Shown: piece by piece, positions 12,570-23,864 of the stretch | Layout: each line of letters opens with the position of its first letter | Position numbering within the stretch: the first letter of the stretch is position 1 | NCBI RefSeq assembly: GCF_009870125.1 | Contig: NC_046679.1 | Location: forward strand, 310,001 to 374,000 | Reading direction: 5' to 3' | Source of the DNA: Drosophila pseudoobscura | Taxonomy: Eukaryota; Arthropoda; Insecta; Diptera; Drosophilidae | Length of the DNA stretch: 64,000 bases | The notes under the pieces: model-generated | Told to the model about the DNA's origin: nothing | Databases searched by the model: none | The model's input: only the letters and a program-made list of their open reading frames with translations | Translations under genes and position numbers: made by a program

Positions 12570-14930
12570 TGATAAGACTATTATTGTTGAGGCGAAGATA
12601 CTCGTTTTATGAAAATGAAAATTCGTAGCTCTGATAGTAAAACTCTCTGCGCTGTGCTCTTTGGAAACAGCGAACAAATAACTGCTCGACTGCTATGCTT
12701 AGCTCTTATTTTGCGATAAGATGTACTGTAGCCAGTACCCAACTCGGGACATATCGTTTTCCTTGCGTTTAATTCTGTTTGCAATTTGAGTAATTCTTTC
12801 CCTCACGGACCATCCATTAACTAATGAAAGCGATCCAAATGCTTGCCATTTTTATATCCATTTATTTATATTTCCCTTTTTCACATTCTAATTTCATTGA
12901 ATTTATACAACAATTTGGCCCAAATGTTACCCTTGCCCTGTCCCGAGCGCTCGGTCTTTTTCTTCCCTGAGGGGGTGCAAAGTGCTCACTCCTCATGCAA
13001 AGCATTTGCGAATTCGACCGAGTGGAGTGGAAGAGAATAAAGTGTAGAAGGCTGTGTGTACGAGCCCGTGTACGTATCCGTGTCCTGTCCTGGCAGTGAC
13101 GTTTAATGGCATGTCAACGTCTGTGTCGCACGTTGGCATTTATTGATACGATCCGAGCTGAGTTAACAAGTCGATAAAGTTTTATAGTAGAGAGAGGGTC
13201 TCGCGTCTCAGCTGCGAATAAACGGAAATGCAATTGCCAATGTCATAAATGGAAAACAAAACAACGCTCTACCTGGGAGGAGAATGCCAAACTCTTCGCT
13301 TGGGTCTGGGTCTGGGTCTGGCCCGGCCATATGGCTAATTTCATAGCTCGCCTTCTAATTTCCCAATTTGAAAACAAACTTTCCACAATGCGAAGCCCAA
13401 TACAATTATCAAAGTCGACGGAGGGTTGCCCGCGGTCGGCCAGTAAATTGATTAGAAGGCTTTTCCTCTTTCCTGCGCCTTTGTGCTCTGCCGTTCCTGT
13501 TCTGCTTTCCTGGTTCCTCTTCTCTCTTTAAAGTAGCTTAAATTGACTTTATAATTGCCGTGTGGGCGTGGCCATAACCGAATTATTCCGCCCAGTGGAC
13601 CGTTCAATGGTCCTGCGGTTGCGAGTTTGCTTCTGTTTTGATTGACACGTGAATGGTGCCGCACGGCAGATGTACAACTCCATATCGGATCTCACAGAAG
13701 ATAATACAAAAGTTTGGCTGAATTCTCTATCTAAAAAATCGAAATAACAGAGCAGTGGCAAAATTTTTCCCGAAAGTTGCTTCGTTACAAGTTAGTTCAT
13801 TCATGAGTGCATCAACATTAATCTCAACGATGCATATAAGACATGTACATACATACATCATAGATCCAGAGGCATCACACCAATATTCACCGTACCATTG
13901 ACAAACCTTCGATACACAAAACTTGTATCATAGTGACGTCTTACCTGTTCATTGAGAAGGTTTCGATGGCAAACCGGTTATCAGAGGGGAGCCCTCCGGT
14001 TCAATGTCACTCTTGTTTGCCAATTCCCATATCTATGCGCATATGTGCGTATGGGTGTATCTCTGGTGCGTGTATGTGGTTCAAGGTTAACAAAAATCGC
14101 CAACACTCGATAATGAGCTGCACAATCATAGCTCGTTGATGGTGTCGCTGGCGGCGCCTTGTTGTCTTTGCCCCGGTGTGGCCTGCCCGGCGAGGTGGTG
14201 TCGCCGGCTGATAAACATCATGAATATTAATGCGGCATATCGCATATCGCACGCATCAACATCAACATCCACATCAGCATGGGTACTGGCATTAAATCAA
14301 ATCCAACCCGTCCAAGAGTCAAGTTCACTTTCACTCCCGCCTACCATGACGCACGGATAAGATGAGCGGCGACTGACCACACAAGCTGCCCCCGCTCCTC
14401 CTGGCTCTGGCCGGCCAATTTTGGTCACTGGCACACAAATTGGCAGAGGGGGCTAAGCTTGAGCCCCACCTGCGCATCGCATACAAATGGATCGGTGGAT
14501 CGTGTCTGGGGCTGGCTATTTTCGGCTCGAACGGAGGCCTGATGAATGGCCGGCATCGATTTGCATTCCGATTTGGTTTCGGTTTTGGCCTGGGAATCGG
14601 CTTGGATTGGCAGACATTGCATCATGGGCCCCATTGCCGCTGCTTTACGAGCTTCTTCGGCTACGTTTTTGAGTGCACGCGAATGTGGAGTGAAAGCAAA
14701 GTGTGGCAATCAATGACGACATCAAGACGAGACGGAGAAGAGACTGCATCGGCATCAGGTTTGACCAGCTGTTCAAAGAGAGGAGAAACAGCTGATGGCT
14801 CGCTGCAGAGGGGGCATCTGTCTCCAAGAGGGGCACTCATCAACTCAACAGATGAGTCATTCGCAATCTCTTATTCCAGCTTCAATGTTTCTGCCTCTCC
14901 GCTTCAATTGGAGTCAACGGAGTGTACATT
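12570..14930. other. Non-coding stretch upstream of the small gene
   Basis: No convincing coding frame. The minus strand just above the small gene holds a CATAAAACG element that could act as its TATA box. A long frame at 14440-14952 is compositionally driven (FGFGFGLGIG) and lacks any domain. Confidence 0.5.
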
Positions 14931-15166
14931 TTTCAGTAGTTTATTTAAATAGAAACATGTTTTTCAGACTTCTGTTAGCGCACAGTCACAGTCACAGACA
15001 CACACGCACACACTCACACTCGCACTCACATTCCAAGTAGCACTCACACTCATTCACTCCCACGCTTAGTCAAATAGTTGATATCTGTTAGATAATTAGC
15101 AAAATATGTACAAACAGATCTGGGCTGTCATTAGGCGCCAATTGTTGGAGCCCCCGAAATCTGACG

Positions 15167-16608
15167 TCAAGAGATCGCTGACTGCTGCTGCTGCTGCAAA
15201 ACGCCAGCGATCCAATCCGTGTACTCGGCCACGTTCGTATAGACGGCGGGCTTTCCGGCCATGCCACACTGCGTGAATCCGTAGCTGACGACCCCATAGG
15301 CAACCCACCGCGAGTGCTGGCGATCAAAGTACATGAGTGGACCTCCAGAATCACCGGCACACGTGTCCTTGGCGTACTCTCCTCCAGCACACAGCTGCTT
15401 GGGGCCCAGACGCACCCCGAACATGTCCAAGATCTTGGTGCAGTTCTCGTTTGAGACGTAGGGGATACGTAACTTCAACTTTATGGGGCTGTGTATGTTG
15501 ATGAAGTACTTGTTGACTGACGATGGAAGAAGTATAGATAAGATTGTGATCCATGCAGTGTAGGGATATTTAAAGCTTACAAAGATCCGTTCGGCCCCAG
15601 CCGGAGACGGAGAACATTTGGCCCTCTGCTAAGGGCAAAGGCGAAGTATTGTTCGGCAGACAGATGGGCATGACGAAGTGCGTAAAGGAGACTGGATGCT
15701 TCAGCCGGATGATGGCTATGTCGTTGAATTTGTAGTTAGAGTGCTCCTTGTACTCGGGATGCACATGAATCCGCTCGTATCCGATGTCCAGGGCAGCATC
15801 CGCACAGCTGAGATAATTGGGCTCCTCGATGCAGTCCGGTTCGGTCTTCACATTGAATTCCCCCAGACGAACGTGCTTTCTGAAAATAAAAATATGATGA
15901 TAAAATGATCTGAGGACACGATCTATGCAACCACTCACAGGCCTTGCCGTTGACGCACTCCCTCGCCCTGGACACAGTGGGCGGCAGTCAGAATATGACG
16001 ATCGTCGATCAGCGCTCCACTGCAACCGTAGTCATCTGTGGAAAATAAGAAAACGGGCTAACATCTGAAGTGTCTGGGAGTAGGATCAACGACTCACTTG
16101 AATTGTACACCAGGAGGGCCAGCCAGGGATACTCGTCCAGTTCGGCAATCTCTCCACCGTAAATGCGGTTCGTGACCTGCTTGCCACACTCGTTGAGCAG
16201 ATTGAATCCCGTGCTGGGCTCCACCGTATGGATGCGCCGCTTCAGCTTCTTCCGCTTGAATCGGGCGGTGACGTCGAGAAAGCGGCGGTACTCGAACTTG
16301 GAGAACTGCAGCACCGGGAAGAGGTAGTCTTGCCCGTTAGCCGGGCAGCAGACGAGCGACTCATAGGATTCCTCCTCCCCGTGTATCTCCATTTCGCACT
16401 GCACCTTCTTCAGGAAGTTCACCTTCTCGGCGGGCAGATTGGTGACATTTCGCACCTGTAGATAGGCCGCGCACTGGCTCACCTGGACGCACACGCCTCG
16501 CTTCGTCTCATTGGGAATGTCGCAGGCCTGGCGCTCCGGCGCAGGGTGCTCCGCCTGCGTGGAACAGCAGCCGAGCACTGCCCACAGCGTGAGCGCTGCC
16601 CACTGCAT
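15167..16608 (-). CDS. CLIP-domain trypsin-like serine protease, 418 aa (first of a tandem pair)
   Basis: Four exons: 16098-16608, 15939-16035, 15581-15879 and 15167-15516, with GT-AG introns of 62, 59 and 64 bp; the joined frame is 419 codons including stop. Residues 1-19 are a signal peptide. A CLIP domain has six cysteines (29, 40, 46, 71, 87, 88). C141 is the linker cysteine. The activation site is TNR|IYGG (R148|I149), as in trypsin-activated CLIP-B proteases. The triad is H190 (TAAHC), D256 (FNDIAI) and S359 (CAGDSGGP); D353 in the S1 pocket predicts cleavage after Arg/Lys. C219/C228 form an extra loop. It should be a secreted haemolymph zymogen of proteolytic cascades. Layout and neighbour suggest the D. 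melanogaster CG9733/CG9737 pair (from memory; which member is uncertain). It ends in a short polyglutamine tract. A possible AATAAA lies at 14940-14945. Confidence 0.93.
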
Positions 16609-16979
16609 CGGCAGTCAATCGATCGATCGATTGTTTATTGTTGACTGTTGACTTTGACTTGCGAAACCGCGTGGCGAGAGAGGTTTACTCTACGCAATCA
16701 CAATCACAATCACTGTTACAATCGCAATCACTATCTCAATCCCAGTTCCAGTCCGCCGAGCCGAACGCATGCACAAATTGAATCCGCTCGCGTGAACGCT
16801 CAGCTGTGTATTGAATTTGAATGCGCAGAGCGACAGACCCAGTGCCAGTGGCAGTCCCATAGTCGCGGCCCCAACCGAAACCGAAACCGCTGAAGAGTCA
16901 GAGAAGTCGGAAGAGCCGAAGAGCTCAACCTAAAACTGAAGCTCAGGTGTCAACAAATGAGCCGTTAAACGGTATCGAT

Positions 16980-17010
<31 letters not shown>

Positions 17011-17643
17011 CTTCAGTCTCACACGAAAACGAGTCCAAAACTGCAGTCGGAAGGCGGCACTGAAACGGGAGCAGCAGCATCGCCCGATAACTGGTCCGGC
17101 TCGGCTCGGCTAGGTTATGCAATTCTTCAGCTGGTTTCACTTTCGTTCGGGCCACGACACGAGCGCCAGTTGGGAAGCGGCGAGGTAAAGCTTTGGCCCA
17201 GAAGTGTTGCCCACTTTTAGGAGGAGCTAATTGGCAGAAAGCTGTGGCTCACGCTTTGGCCAAAGTCCAAGCCGTTTGCAAACACCTGACACCGGAAGTT
17301 TTCTTGTGGTTTAGCCCATTAAAGCGCGGAGGCAATGTCAATGGCAGGCGCTTGCTTCGACCAACCGGCTGGCCTGGGAAATCCAAAGGTTTTTCAGAAC
17401 AGTTCAATCACTTTTGGGGCGGAAAACAACACCATCGTTGAGGTTACCCTGTGATCAAAGGCACAATAGATATGAAATAGCAAACCAAACGCTTTTAACT
17501 CAGGGTTTATATTATTTGATTATAGTTTAAATATACTCGGATAATCTAAGTTAGGTTCTACATTAATCTTAGACAAAATAAGATCACATTTTGAGCTTTG
17601 AACTTATGCTAGCATCTGCTAGATACCCTATCCAGTAGGGGCT
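16609..17643. other. Spacer between the two protease genes, promoter side of the first
   Basis: This holds the 5' flank of the 418-aa protease and the 3' flank of the 423-aa protease. It shows an overlapping ATCGATCGATCGATT palindromic run and GTTGACT direct repeats close to the start codon, CAATCA-type short repeats at 16686-16740, and a CTG run at 16979-17001. No TATA box is evident for the first protease. Confidence 0.5.
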
Positions 17644-20151
17644 CTAAGCCCTCACATTCTGTCTGATCCAAATGTCGTAGGCAGTCACACTCGTATAAAC
17701 TCCCGGCCAATCCTTGAGGCCGCACTTATAACCGAAGGAGACGATGCCCTCAAGGACCCAGGCATTATCGCGGAACCGCATCAATGGGCCACCGGAGTCA
17801 CCGTCGCAGCTGTCTTGCCTAAAACGTCCGCCTGCACACATCTGGGTCGGCTCCACATTAATCTTAATCTGGGCGAACCTTTGCCGGCACCGCGCCGGCT
17901 CCACATAGTTCACGACCACCTTCTGCTTCACCGGACTCCTGGCCATCTTCAGGGTACGTCCCCAGCCTGCCACTGTGAACTCCTGACCTCCCTGCCGCGA
18001 CTCCGGACCCACGACTCCAGGTAGGCATATGGGGCGAATACTGTCCGAGTAACGTACATTCCGCTCCAGGCGTACCAGGCCGATGTCGTGGATCTGGTTG
18101 GGCGACTTCTCGCTGTAGAGCTCGTGCACTCGGATCTCCTCGAAGCCCAGGCGCTGGGCCTCCGGAGAACAACCTCCTCCACCGCTGGGACAGTCAACCG
18201 CACTGCGCGTGTCGTGCTCGCCCAAACGAACCGAGGCGCTGTATCGAAAGAAAGATACACAGGAGAATGAGCATTTAAACGCTGATCATTAAACACTAGA
18301 ATTAGTCTGCTAATTGGTGCTTGAGAACCAACCAAAATTAAGAGCGTAGCGTCAGAGTACCCCCCAGAACCCACTTTGGCGCCCTGCTCCATTCGATCGC
18401 TCCAGCTGATGGTGAATCATAACCAGCTAACAAGCAGCAAAACACTCCGGATCTGGTTTTCGGGCTAATTAATATTCTTAAAATTAGCTGAGAGTTGAAC
18501 TAAAACAGCAATGCCTGCTTGGCAATGTCTTAGAGCTCTGGGGATCCCTTTGATCTTGATTATTACCCGGAGAAGGCATGTCGTTTCCCGGAATTAGCGC
18601 ACAAACAATCGTGAATAAGCCACTTTCGCCCATTAACTGGAACTGGAACTGGATTGAACGGGAATAGTCATACGAGCATACATATATAGCAGGAGCTCGA
18701 TTCAGCTTGATTCAGCAATAATTTGGTTGGAGTCGGGCTTTTCAACTACCACCCATTCATGAATCGGATCAATGGGTTTGTGTTGGATACTGAAATTCCC
18801 GCTTGGCAACGACCAAAATTCCAAAATTCACTTCGTCTGTTAAAATCATTAGAGTTCTTAAAACTGTTGACCAAAAGCGGCTAAAAGGTGGAAATCCCCT
18901 TTGGCCCTGCCTTAAAATTAGGAATCCCAAAAATAATTGCTAAAATCAAGCTTTACTTCAAATGCTAAGATCCTACGCATTTCGTAAACTTTCCTAGCTG
19001 AAAACCAGTCCAAGCTAGAGATCCCCTCTAAACCAATCAACAGAACTCTGGATTTACTTATGGAAACTACAACTTCATAGCAGGAATCCCCTCCTACAGG
19101 TTCATCTCCAAATGCACACTTACAGTGGTCCAATCTCCCTTTCGATGCGTCCCGTCAAGCAATGGGCTGCTGTCAAGACGTACCGCTGATTGATCAGCGA
19201 TCCTGCGCAGCTGGTGGAGAGGCCGTTGCCGCTGCGTCTGCGGTACTCCATGAGCACCATCCAGGGAAACTCGTTGAGATCGGTGTCCTCGCCGTCGTAG
19301 ATTCTGTTCTTTATGGCAACACCGCCGCAGGTGGGGGGCTGCGGCAAGAGGCTGGAGCCATCGCTGGTTATCGACTGTCCTCTCGGCTGTGTCTGAGCCG
19401 GAGTACTGTCAAATCGTTGGCCATTACCGCCAAAATTCCAGGAGCGGCGTGCTTCATTCGGAAATGCGAAATTGTTCGGCCTCTCCTCCCTCCAGTCCAC
19501 ACCAAATCCGTCATAGTCCGCAAAGGAAGGTGTGAGGCGCCTGTTTCTTGTGTAGCCCGTGTCCTGGGTGCAACAGACGAAAGGCCGGTTGTCAGTACCC
19601 ATCCCACAAGCCGAGGCCTTGAGAAACTGCTTCTCCAGCGTCGAGAGGCTGGCCTGCTTCAAGACCGAGTAGAGGGTCTGGCACTCGTTGATGTGCACAC
19701 AAAGACCGGCCCGCTGGTTCGGGTTCACACATCGGTCATCTGGAAGAGCAAGGGAAGAGAAAAGAGACACCATCAAAATCTTGTTCTTAGGGGAATCCCC
19801 TTGCGACATTCTTGTGGTCGACTGTCCAACTTGTACATTGATCATTTTAGAGGAGGGCCAATTCTGTGATTCAATCCAGCCATGCACATTTTGATCACTA
19901 AGCACTTCACTCTGGGCTGTACCCCACTTGAGCGTTGCGCGTGCACCGGCTTCGCCAACTGGTCCAACCGGCTCAATTAGAATTATTCACTACACTCTCT
20001 CGCACTTGTGCGATTCCCACTGATTTTGGGGTATTTCTAAAGCGATATCGCTATCCACAGACATTCCAACGAACTGGAGTTGACACTCACATTGGGCCCT
20101 TGCAGCTTTGGCAATCAGAATGCAGAGAAATACCGTCGCGAACACTTTCAT
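17644..20151 (-). CDS. CLIP-domain trypsin-like serine protease, 423 aa (second of a tandem pair)
   Basis: Three exons: 20091-20151 (signal peptide MKVFATVFLCILIAKAARAQ), 19124-19739 and 17644-18238; introns are 351 and 885 bp. Total 424 codons including stop. The CLIP domain cysteines are 24, 34, 40, 65, 76 and 77. An 80-residue Asn/Arg/Gln-rich linker leads to C158 and the activation site KNR|IYDG (R166|I167). The triad is H213 (TAAHC), D277 (IHDIGL) and S374 (CDGDSGGP), with D368 in the specificity pocket, so Arg/Lys specificity is expected. C242/C249 make the small loop seen in CLIP-B proteases. It is close in sequence to what I remember of D. melanogaster CG9733/CG9737. The promoter has a TATA box and initiator, and the two larger introns carry NF-kappaB-type motifs, suggesting inducible expression. 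Its product would be a secreted zymogen. Confidence 0.93.
18540..19091. promoter_or_regulatory. Cluster of NF-kappaB-type motifs in intron 2 of the 423-aa protease
   Basis: Within the 885-bp intron: GGGGATCCCT at 18540-18549 (plus, one mismatch to GGGGATTCCT), GGGGATTTCC at 18890-18899 (minus, fits GGGRNNYYCC), TGGGATTCCT at 18920-18929 (minus, one mismatch) and GGGGATTCCT at 19082-19091 (minus, exact). The last string is the kind of site used by Relish/Dif in antimicrobial peptide promoters. Function is inferred. Confidence 0.45.
19790..19800. promoter_or_regulatory. Palindromic kappaB-like site GGGGAATCCCC in intron 1
   Basis: A perfect palindrome matching the Rel-family half-site pair, 290-300 bp downstream of the predicted start codon of the 423-aa protease, inside its first intron. 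Confidence 0.45.
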
Positions 20152-20219
20152 TTTTGGGTAATAAATTGCACTTATTCACTTGGGATCGAACGATTCTACT
20201 TGACCCATAAAATGGACTG

Positions 20220-20252
20220 TGAGATTCCTGCATTTTACGCCAGCTTTTTATA
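20220..20252 (-). promoter_or_regulatory. Core promoter of the 423-aa protease: TATA box plus initiator
   Basis: On the minus strand TATAAAAAG occupies 20252-20244 and TCACAGT around 20222-20216 gives an initiator A at 20220, 32 bases from the start of the TATA box. The ATG follows 69 bases later. Spacing and motifs fit a focused RNA polymerase II promoter. Confidence 0.75.
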
Positions 20253-20259
20253 GCCGCAG

Positions 20260-21430
20260 CATCAACTTCAGCTTCAGCAGCAGATCAAGCTTCGTTCAAG
20301 CCTCGTTTGTTCCGAAGCGCGGTTCTCGAGCAGAAGCCGAGGGCGCAGCGATCGGGTTTATCAATGAAGACCGTCTGTTCTCAGTTCTCTCCGGGGCGTA
20401 GTTTGCGGTTAAAGCATTTACTAGCATTCTGGTCAGTGACTAGCCATAGCCCGGAGAGATGCACGCCACTGGGCAACACTGAAGGTTTTCCATCGAGGCC
20501 GGACTACCGAAAAATTATGCTAAAGGGAAACATCCACAGAGGGAGCAATGAACTATACATATATAACCGATGACGTCTGCCCGGAATTCGAATCTCGTCA
20601 CACATTGATTATAGAGGAAGTAGAGTTCCAAATAATATTTTTATAAACTATTTTCGTGGTACACTCATCACCCTGGCGTGCAATAAAAGTGTTCTACTAT
20701 AAACTGCCGGTGCTAACGGCATCCCTTTAGGGATTTGCCCATTTGTCATGCATCATCTGCAATAGAATGTTTGTACACATTGTACACACATATATGCTCG
20801 AGCGATATCTCTAATGCAATTCGAGATCTTCTCAGTCATTCCCCTGTACGCAGTGTGATTTACCCGATCAACGGAGTGTTAAGTCTAACCAAGACTGGAC
20901 TGCCCGTCGTAACGAGGTATCAGTCGCCGTCATCTTTTAAACCCGTTCCTAGTGCGTCGATTGGCCTGTGGTTCGGAAAAATTACACAAAATTTTCCATA
21001 ACTATAAATACACTGTTAGTATTGAGCACAGCCGTACAGTTTCAGCGGCAAATCTTTCCCTTGCCATCATCCTGCCATTATTTGCGGTATCAAAGTCAGT
21101 GGGAGCTTAGAACTATCCACGGGGCTCGTCGGACATTTGATACTTTCATCTATTCCATTTCAAAGGTCTTTCCGCATCTGGGACCGCAAACCCTTTTAAT
21201 TTCCTGACATTTCCCTTTCATTACGTTTCGGTCCGCACCGCGGGTTGTTAACGAGATCAACATGTTACCGCAAAAGGGTTTATGTTGAAAGCGGAGCACG
21301 CGGGAAATGTCAACGCCAGATAAACGTTGTCAGTGCCTGTAAGCGGGACCGGAGTCAGGGGTCTGACTCGTTTCGCGGTTGTTAATTAGGCGTGGAATAT
21401 GGAAAATATAAAGCATCTCCTGCTGTTGCT
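20260..21430. other. Intergenic stretch, no supportable gene
   Basis: Between the protease promoter and the tRNA genes I see no signal peptide, domain or consistent splice chain. Frames at 20735-21001 and 20968-21207 look like chance. Confidence 0.5.
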
Positions 21431-21436
21431 CGAAGC

Positions 21437-21442
21437 AAAAAA
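21437..21442 (-). terminator. RNA polymerase III terminator of tRNA-Leu copy 1
   Basis: Six A on the plus strand read T6 on the minus strand, 13 bases after the tRNA 3' end, as expected for Pol III termination. Confidence 0.8.
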
Positions 21443-21455
21443 TCTCTTTCGTTTC

Positions 21456-21535
21456 TGACAGCGGTGGGATTCGAACCCACGCCCTTTCGGACTGGTGCCT
21501 AAAACCAGCGCCTTAGACCGCTCGGCCACGCTGCC
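21456..21535 (-). tRNA. tRNA-Leu (anticodon UAG), copy 1
   Basis: Reads CUA leucine codons. The minus strand folds into a full type II cloverleaf of 80 bases including discriminator A. The acceptor GGCAGCG pairs with CGCUGUC (one G-U), the D arm is GCC...GGC, the anticodon stem CUGGU/ACCAG encloses the loop UUUAGGC with anticodon UAG, there is a long variable arm (UCCGAAAGGG), and the T arm is GUGGG-UUCGAAU-CCCAC. CCA is not encoded. There is no intron. Internal A and B boxes are intact. It is identical to the copy at 21854-21933 and on the same strand. Confidence 0.97.
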
Positions 21536-21820
21536 GCCTGTCGCCGATCTGCCAGAGGATTGCTAACGCCTACGACAACAAATAGCTAGAACATTTTTCA
21601 AAGAATGAGAACAATTTTATCATCGCATCGCTGTTGATGTTTCTATTAAATTATACCAAAGTACAAGTCAAATAAGCAATCTGTGATATCTATGAACATT
21701 TCCATTTTTACCATATACGTGCGCATTCTTTCAACAATTTGAACTATATTAGTGAGCGTGATTTATTGTGACTGTAACTGTGTCTATAAATAGAAAGTGA
21801 TAAAATAAAAAATGGAATTC

Positions 21821-21835
21821 AAAAAAGAAGAAAAA
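21821..21835 (-). terminator. RNA polymerase III terminator of tRNA-Leu copy 2
   Basis: A5 at 21831-21835 and A6 at 21821-21826 on the plus strand give T5 and T6 runs 18 and 27 bases past the tRNA end on the minus strand. Confidence 0.75.
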
Positions 21836-21853
21836 GAAATTACCACTCAGATG

Positions 21854-21933
21854 TGACAGCGGTGGGATTCGAACCCACGCCCTTTCGGACTGGTGCCTAA
21901 AACCAGCGCCTTAGACCGCTCGGCCACGCTGCC
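21854..21933 (-). tRNA. tRNA-Leu (anticodon UAG), copy 2
   Basis: Same 80-base cloverleaf as copy 1, with no difference in the transcribed region, discriminator A encoded and CCA not encoded. The flanks diverge straight after the gene on both sides (CTGCC-GCCTG against CTGCC-TCTGA), so the identity is limited to the tRNA. That fits an older duplication kept identical by selection or gene conversion. Confidence 0.97.
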
Positions 21934-21939
21934 TCTGAC

Positions 21940-22920
21940 CGTTGAGTGCCAAAAGCACTACTTAAGCGCACGGCAGAGCCCATACGGAATATGAATTCTG
22001 GCATAGTTTTGGGGATGATTTATGCAGCAGTGTTGCCAATGCTCTCACAGAAAAGTAGTAGAAAATAGTAGGAGGCATGCGCATGTAAATGGAATTCATT
22101 GAATAAAACGAATGTTTAAAAAATTTTTTTCGAGAACATAAGAATTAATGTCGCATTACTACATATGTACTATAGTGCGATAGTAAAAGCGGTAAAAGGA
22201 AAATACTTTACGACTGCCTTCGCCATCGAAGCGATTCTAATTCATTGACAAACGCATTTTGATTTGGCGATAATGAGAGTTGGGTTTGGAGTTACAGCAG
22301 GGCAGGACACCTTGGACTGTACTAACCCCTGTTCCTGTGCCCTTTCCAGATGTCGTAAACACCCCACGTGGTTGTTGGTTTACGATTTTAGCATTTCGCA
22401 TTGCCGTAAAAAATGATTCTGTTGTTCCTGCTGTCACCGCTTTGTTTGGGTATAGTATACCCTAACAGCGGGTATTATAGTGTACAGATGGAATAATAAT
22501 TTCATTAATTAAATCTAAAGTCAAGTCTATATGGCAAATATATTATTGTTTAATATGTCTAATAGAAATATTGATATATTCCTTTGGGCGATTAGCAAGA
22601 TTTGATATTCCTATGTACTATTCCTATAATTTGGGGATTCTGCAAGAGTATTCGAAATTTCGTCCGCCAGTATAATCCCCTTCTTGTTTTTCCTAGACAG
22701 AACAGTAGCAAGTATTAACAGCAACAGATTTTATAGCCTTTTTATGTGGCCATAGTTTCGCTTCGCTTTTTACGAGTATTTTATAACTTGTTTACATTAG
22801 GCGAGTGAGGGATATAACCCCAGTGTCGCGTAACAGGAGTGCTGGGAAGCGTTTTATGCAAAAATCTATCGAATAGCTGGCGTGCTGAATAAAAATGGCA
22901 ATAAATCGGGCCAAGGGCTG
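21940..22920. other. Intergenic stretch with a GGGTATA palindrome
   Basis: No gene is supportable. GGGTATA-G-TATACCC at 22448-22462 is a perfect 15-base palindrome followed by GGGTATTATAGTGTACAG, which resembles edges of dispersed Drosophila repeats. The remainder is AT-rich. Confidence 0.4.
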
Positions 22921-22921
22921 C

Positions 22922-22931
22922 GGGGATTCCT
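22922..22931 (+). promoter_or_regulatory. NF-kappaB-type site GGGGATTCCT upstream of the first small secreted gene
   Basis: An exact GGGGATTCCT lies 183-192 bp before the chosen start codon at 23114, in the likely promoter region. It is the same string as at 19082-19091 in the neighbouring protease. Confidence 0.4.
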
Positions 22932-23113
22932 CTGAGCGCGACCAGCTGCCATTGACACATATAGTCGTATGGGCATTTCAGATCTGAGATTGAAGCACCG
23001 CAACGAACCGATTCTCCCAGTGGGGCATGGCCAATGGGCGAAGAAAGTCTATGGAGAATCGCGGATTAAGTGGATTAGGTTCTTGCCTGCGCGGCTTCCG
23101 TTCAAATCGGCAA

Positions 23114-23522
23114 ATGGGTCATACGAGGCAGGTGAGTCCGACAGTGGCATCAATAATGGCCCTTTTCGCCCTGATGCTACTGGTCCACCAAGCCTCCTCC
23201 ATAGCAGAGGAACAGCAGGAGGAGAAGCGCGTTGAAACGGCCATGCATCAAATGGCCAAGGATTTGGAATCCGGGCGACGCATAAGTGCGAAGCAGAGTC
23301 AGGACATCGTAAAGCAGTTTGTAAGTCATCTCCGAACCGAACTTCCTCACACTCAACACTCATATCACCTCTCATGTCGCGCAGGAGCATCTCGGGGAAT
23401 ATATAAAGAAAGAGGCGTCAAGCAAGAGGGGAATTAATCTAATCAACGGCAAGCCCGGCCAGGTCTACTCCATATATTTCGAGTTCTCCAACCGAAAGCA
23501 CTCGAAACGAAGGAGTTCTTAA
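23114..23522 (+). CDS. Small secreted protein, 114 aa, first of a paralogous pair (unrecognised)
   Basis: Exons 23114-23320 and 23385-23522 are joined across a 64-bp phase-0 intron (TTT|GTAAGT to GCGCAG|GAG). The frame stays open to TAA and AATAAA follows at 23535-23540. The hydrophobic core ALFALMLLV, ending near ASSIA, is a signal peptide. It is followed by a Glu/Lys-rich helix-like segment (residues ~47-69) and a basic C-terminal exon (GINLINGKPGQVYSIYFEF, then NRKHSKRRSS). Possible starts in the same frame are 23027, 23114 and 23156; I chose 23114 for its CAAATGG context and because it gives a normal n-region, while 23156 would also make a good signal peptide. An internal CAG|GTGAGT at about 23132 looks like a donor but has no matching acceptor before the core. 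There is no cysteine in the mature part. It is the sister of the gene at 23865; function unknown. Confidence 0.78.
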
Positions 23523-23534
23523 AAATCAAAGTTG

Positions 23535-23540
23535 AATAAA
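23535..23540 (+). terminator. Poly(A) signal AATAAA
   Basis: Located 13 bases after the stop codon of the 114-aa gene; the short 3' UTR is typical of tiny secreted-protein genes. Confidence 0.7.
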
Positions 23541-23864
23541 CATCAGAGTGGAAGCTGCACTTTGTGTTCATTCAGTTAGCGAAAAAAACAGATTGCAGAT
23601 CTCAGAGAATATCAGTTGGCATCTTTTTGGGAGTATTTCCCATCTATCCCCGGGTCAAAAATTAACTAAAACTCCTGCTCCGTTTCCGGGAATCTGGATC
23701 TGATCTCTGGTGGAGAGTACAATTGATGCCCAAGATTGAATGGAACACAAACGAGCTAAATAAGTAAATATTCACACTTTTAATCAAAGTTAGCCGCAAC
23801 GAATCGATTTTCCAGGCAACCCCTAACCGACCGCAGCCCTCCTATGTGCTATGTCAATAGGAAG

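Noticed and set aside
14440..14952. 170-residue plus-strand frame
   Set aside because: A repetitive FRFGFGFGLGIG stretch and no domain; likely chance in simple sequence.
22448..22462. GGGTATA-G-TATACCC palindrome as a regulatory operator
   Set aside because: No gene context or known binding factor; more likely an edge of a decayed repeat.
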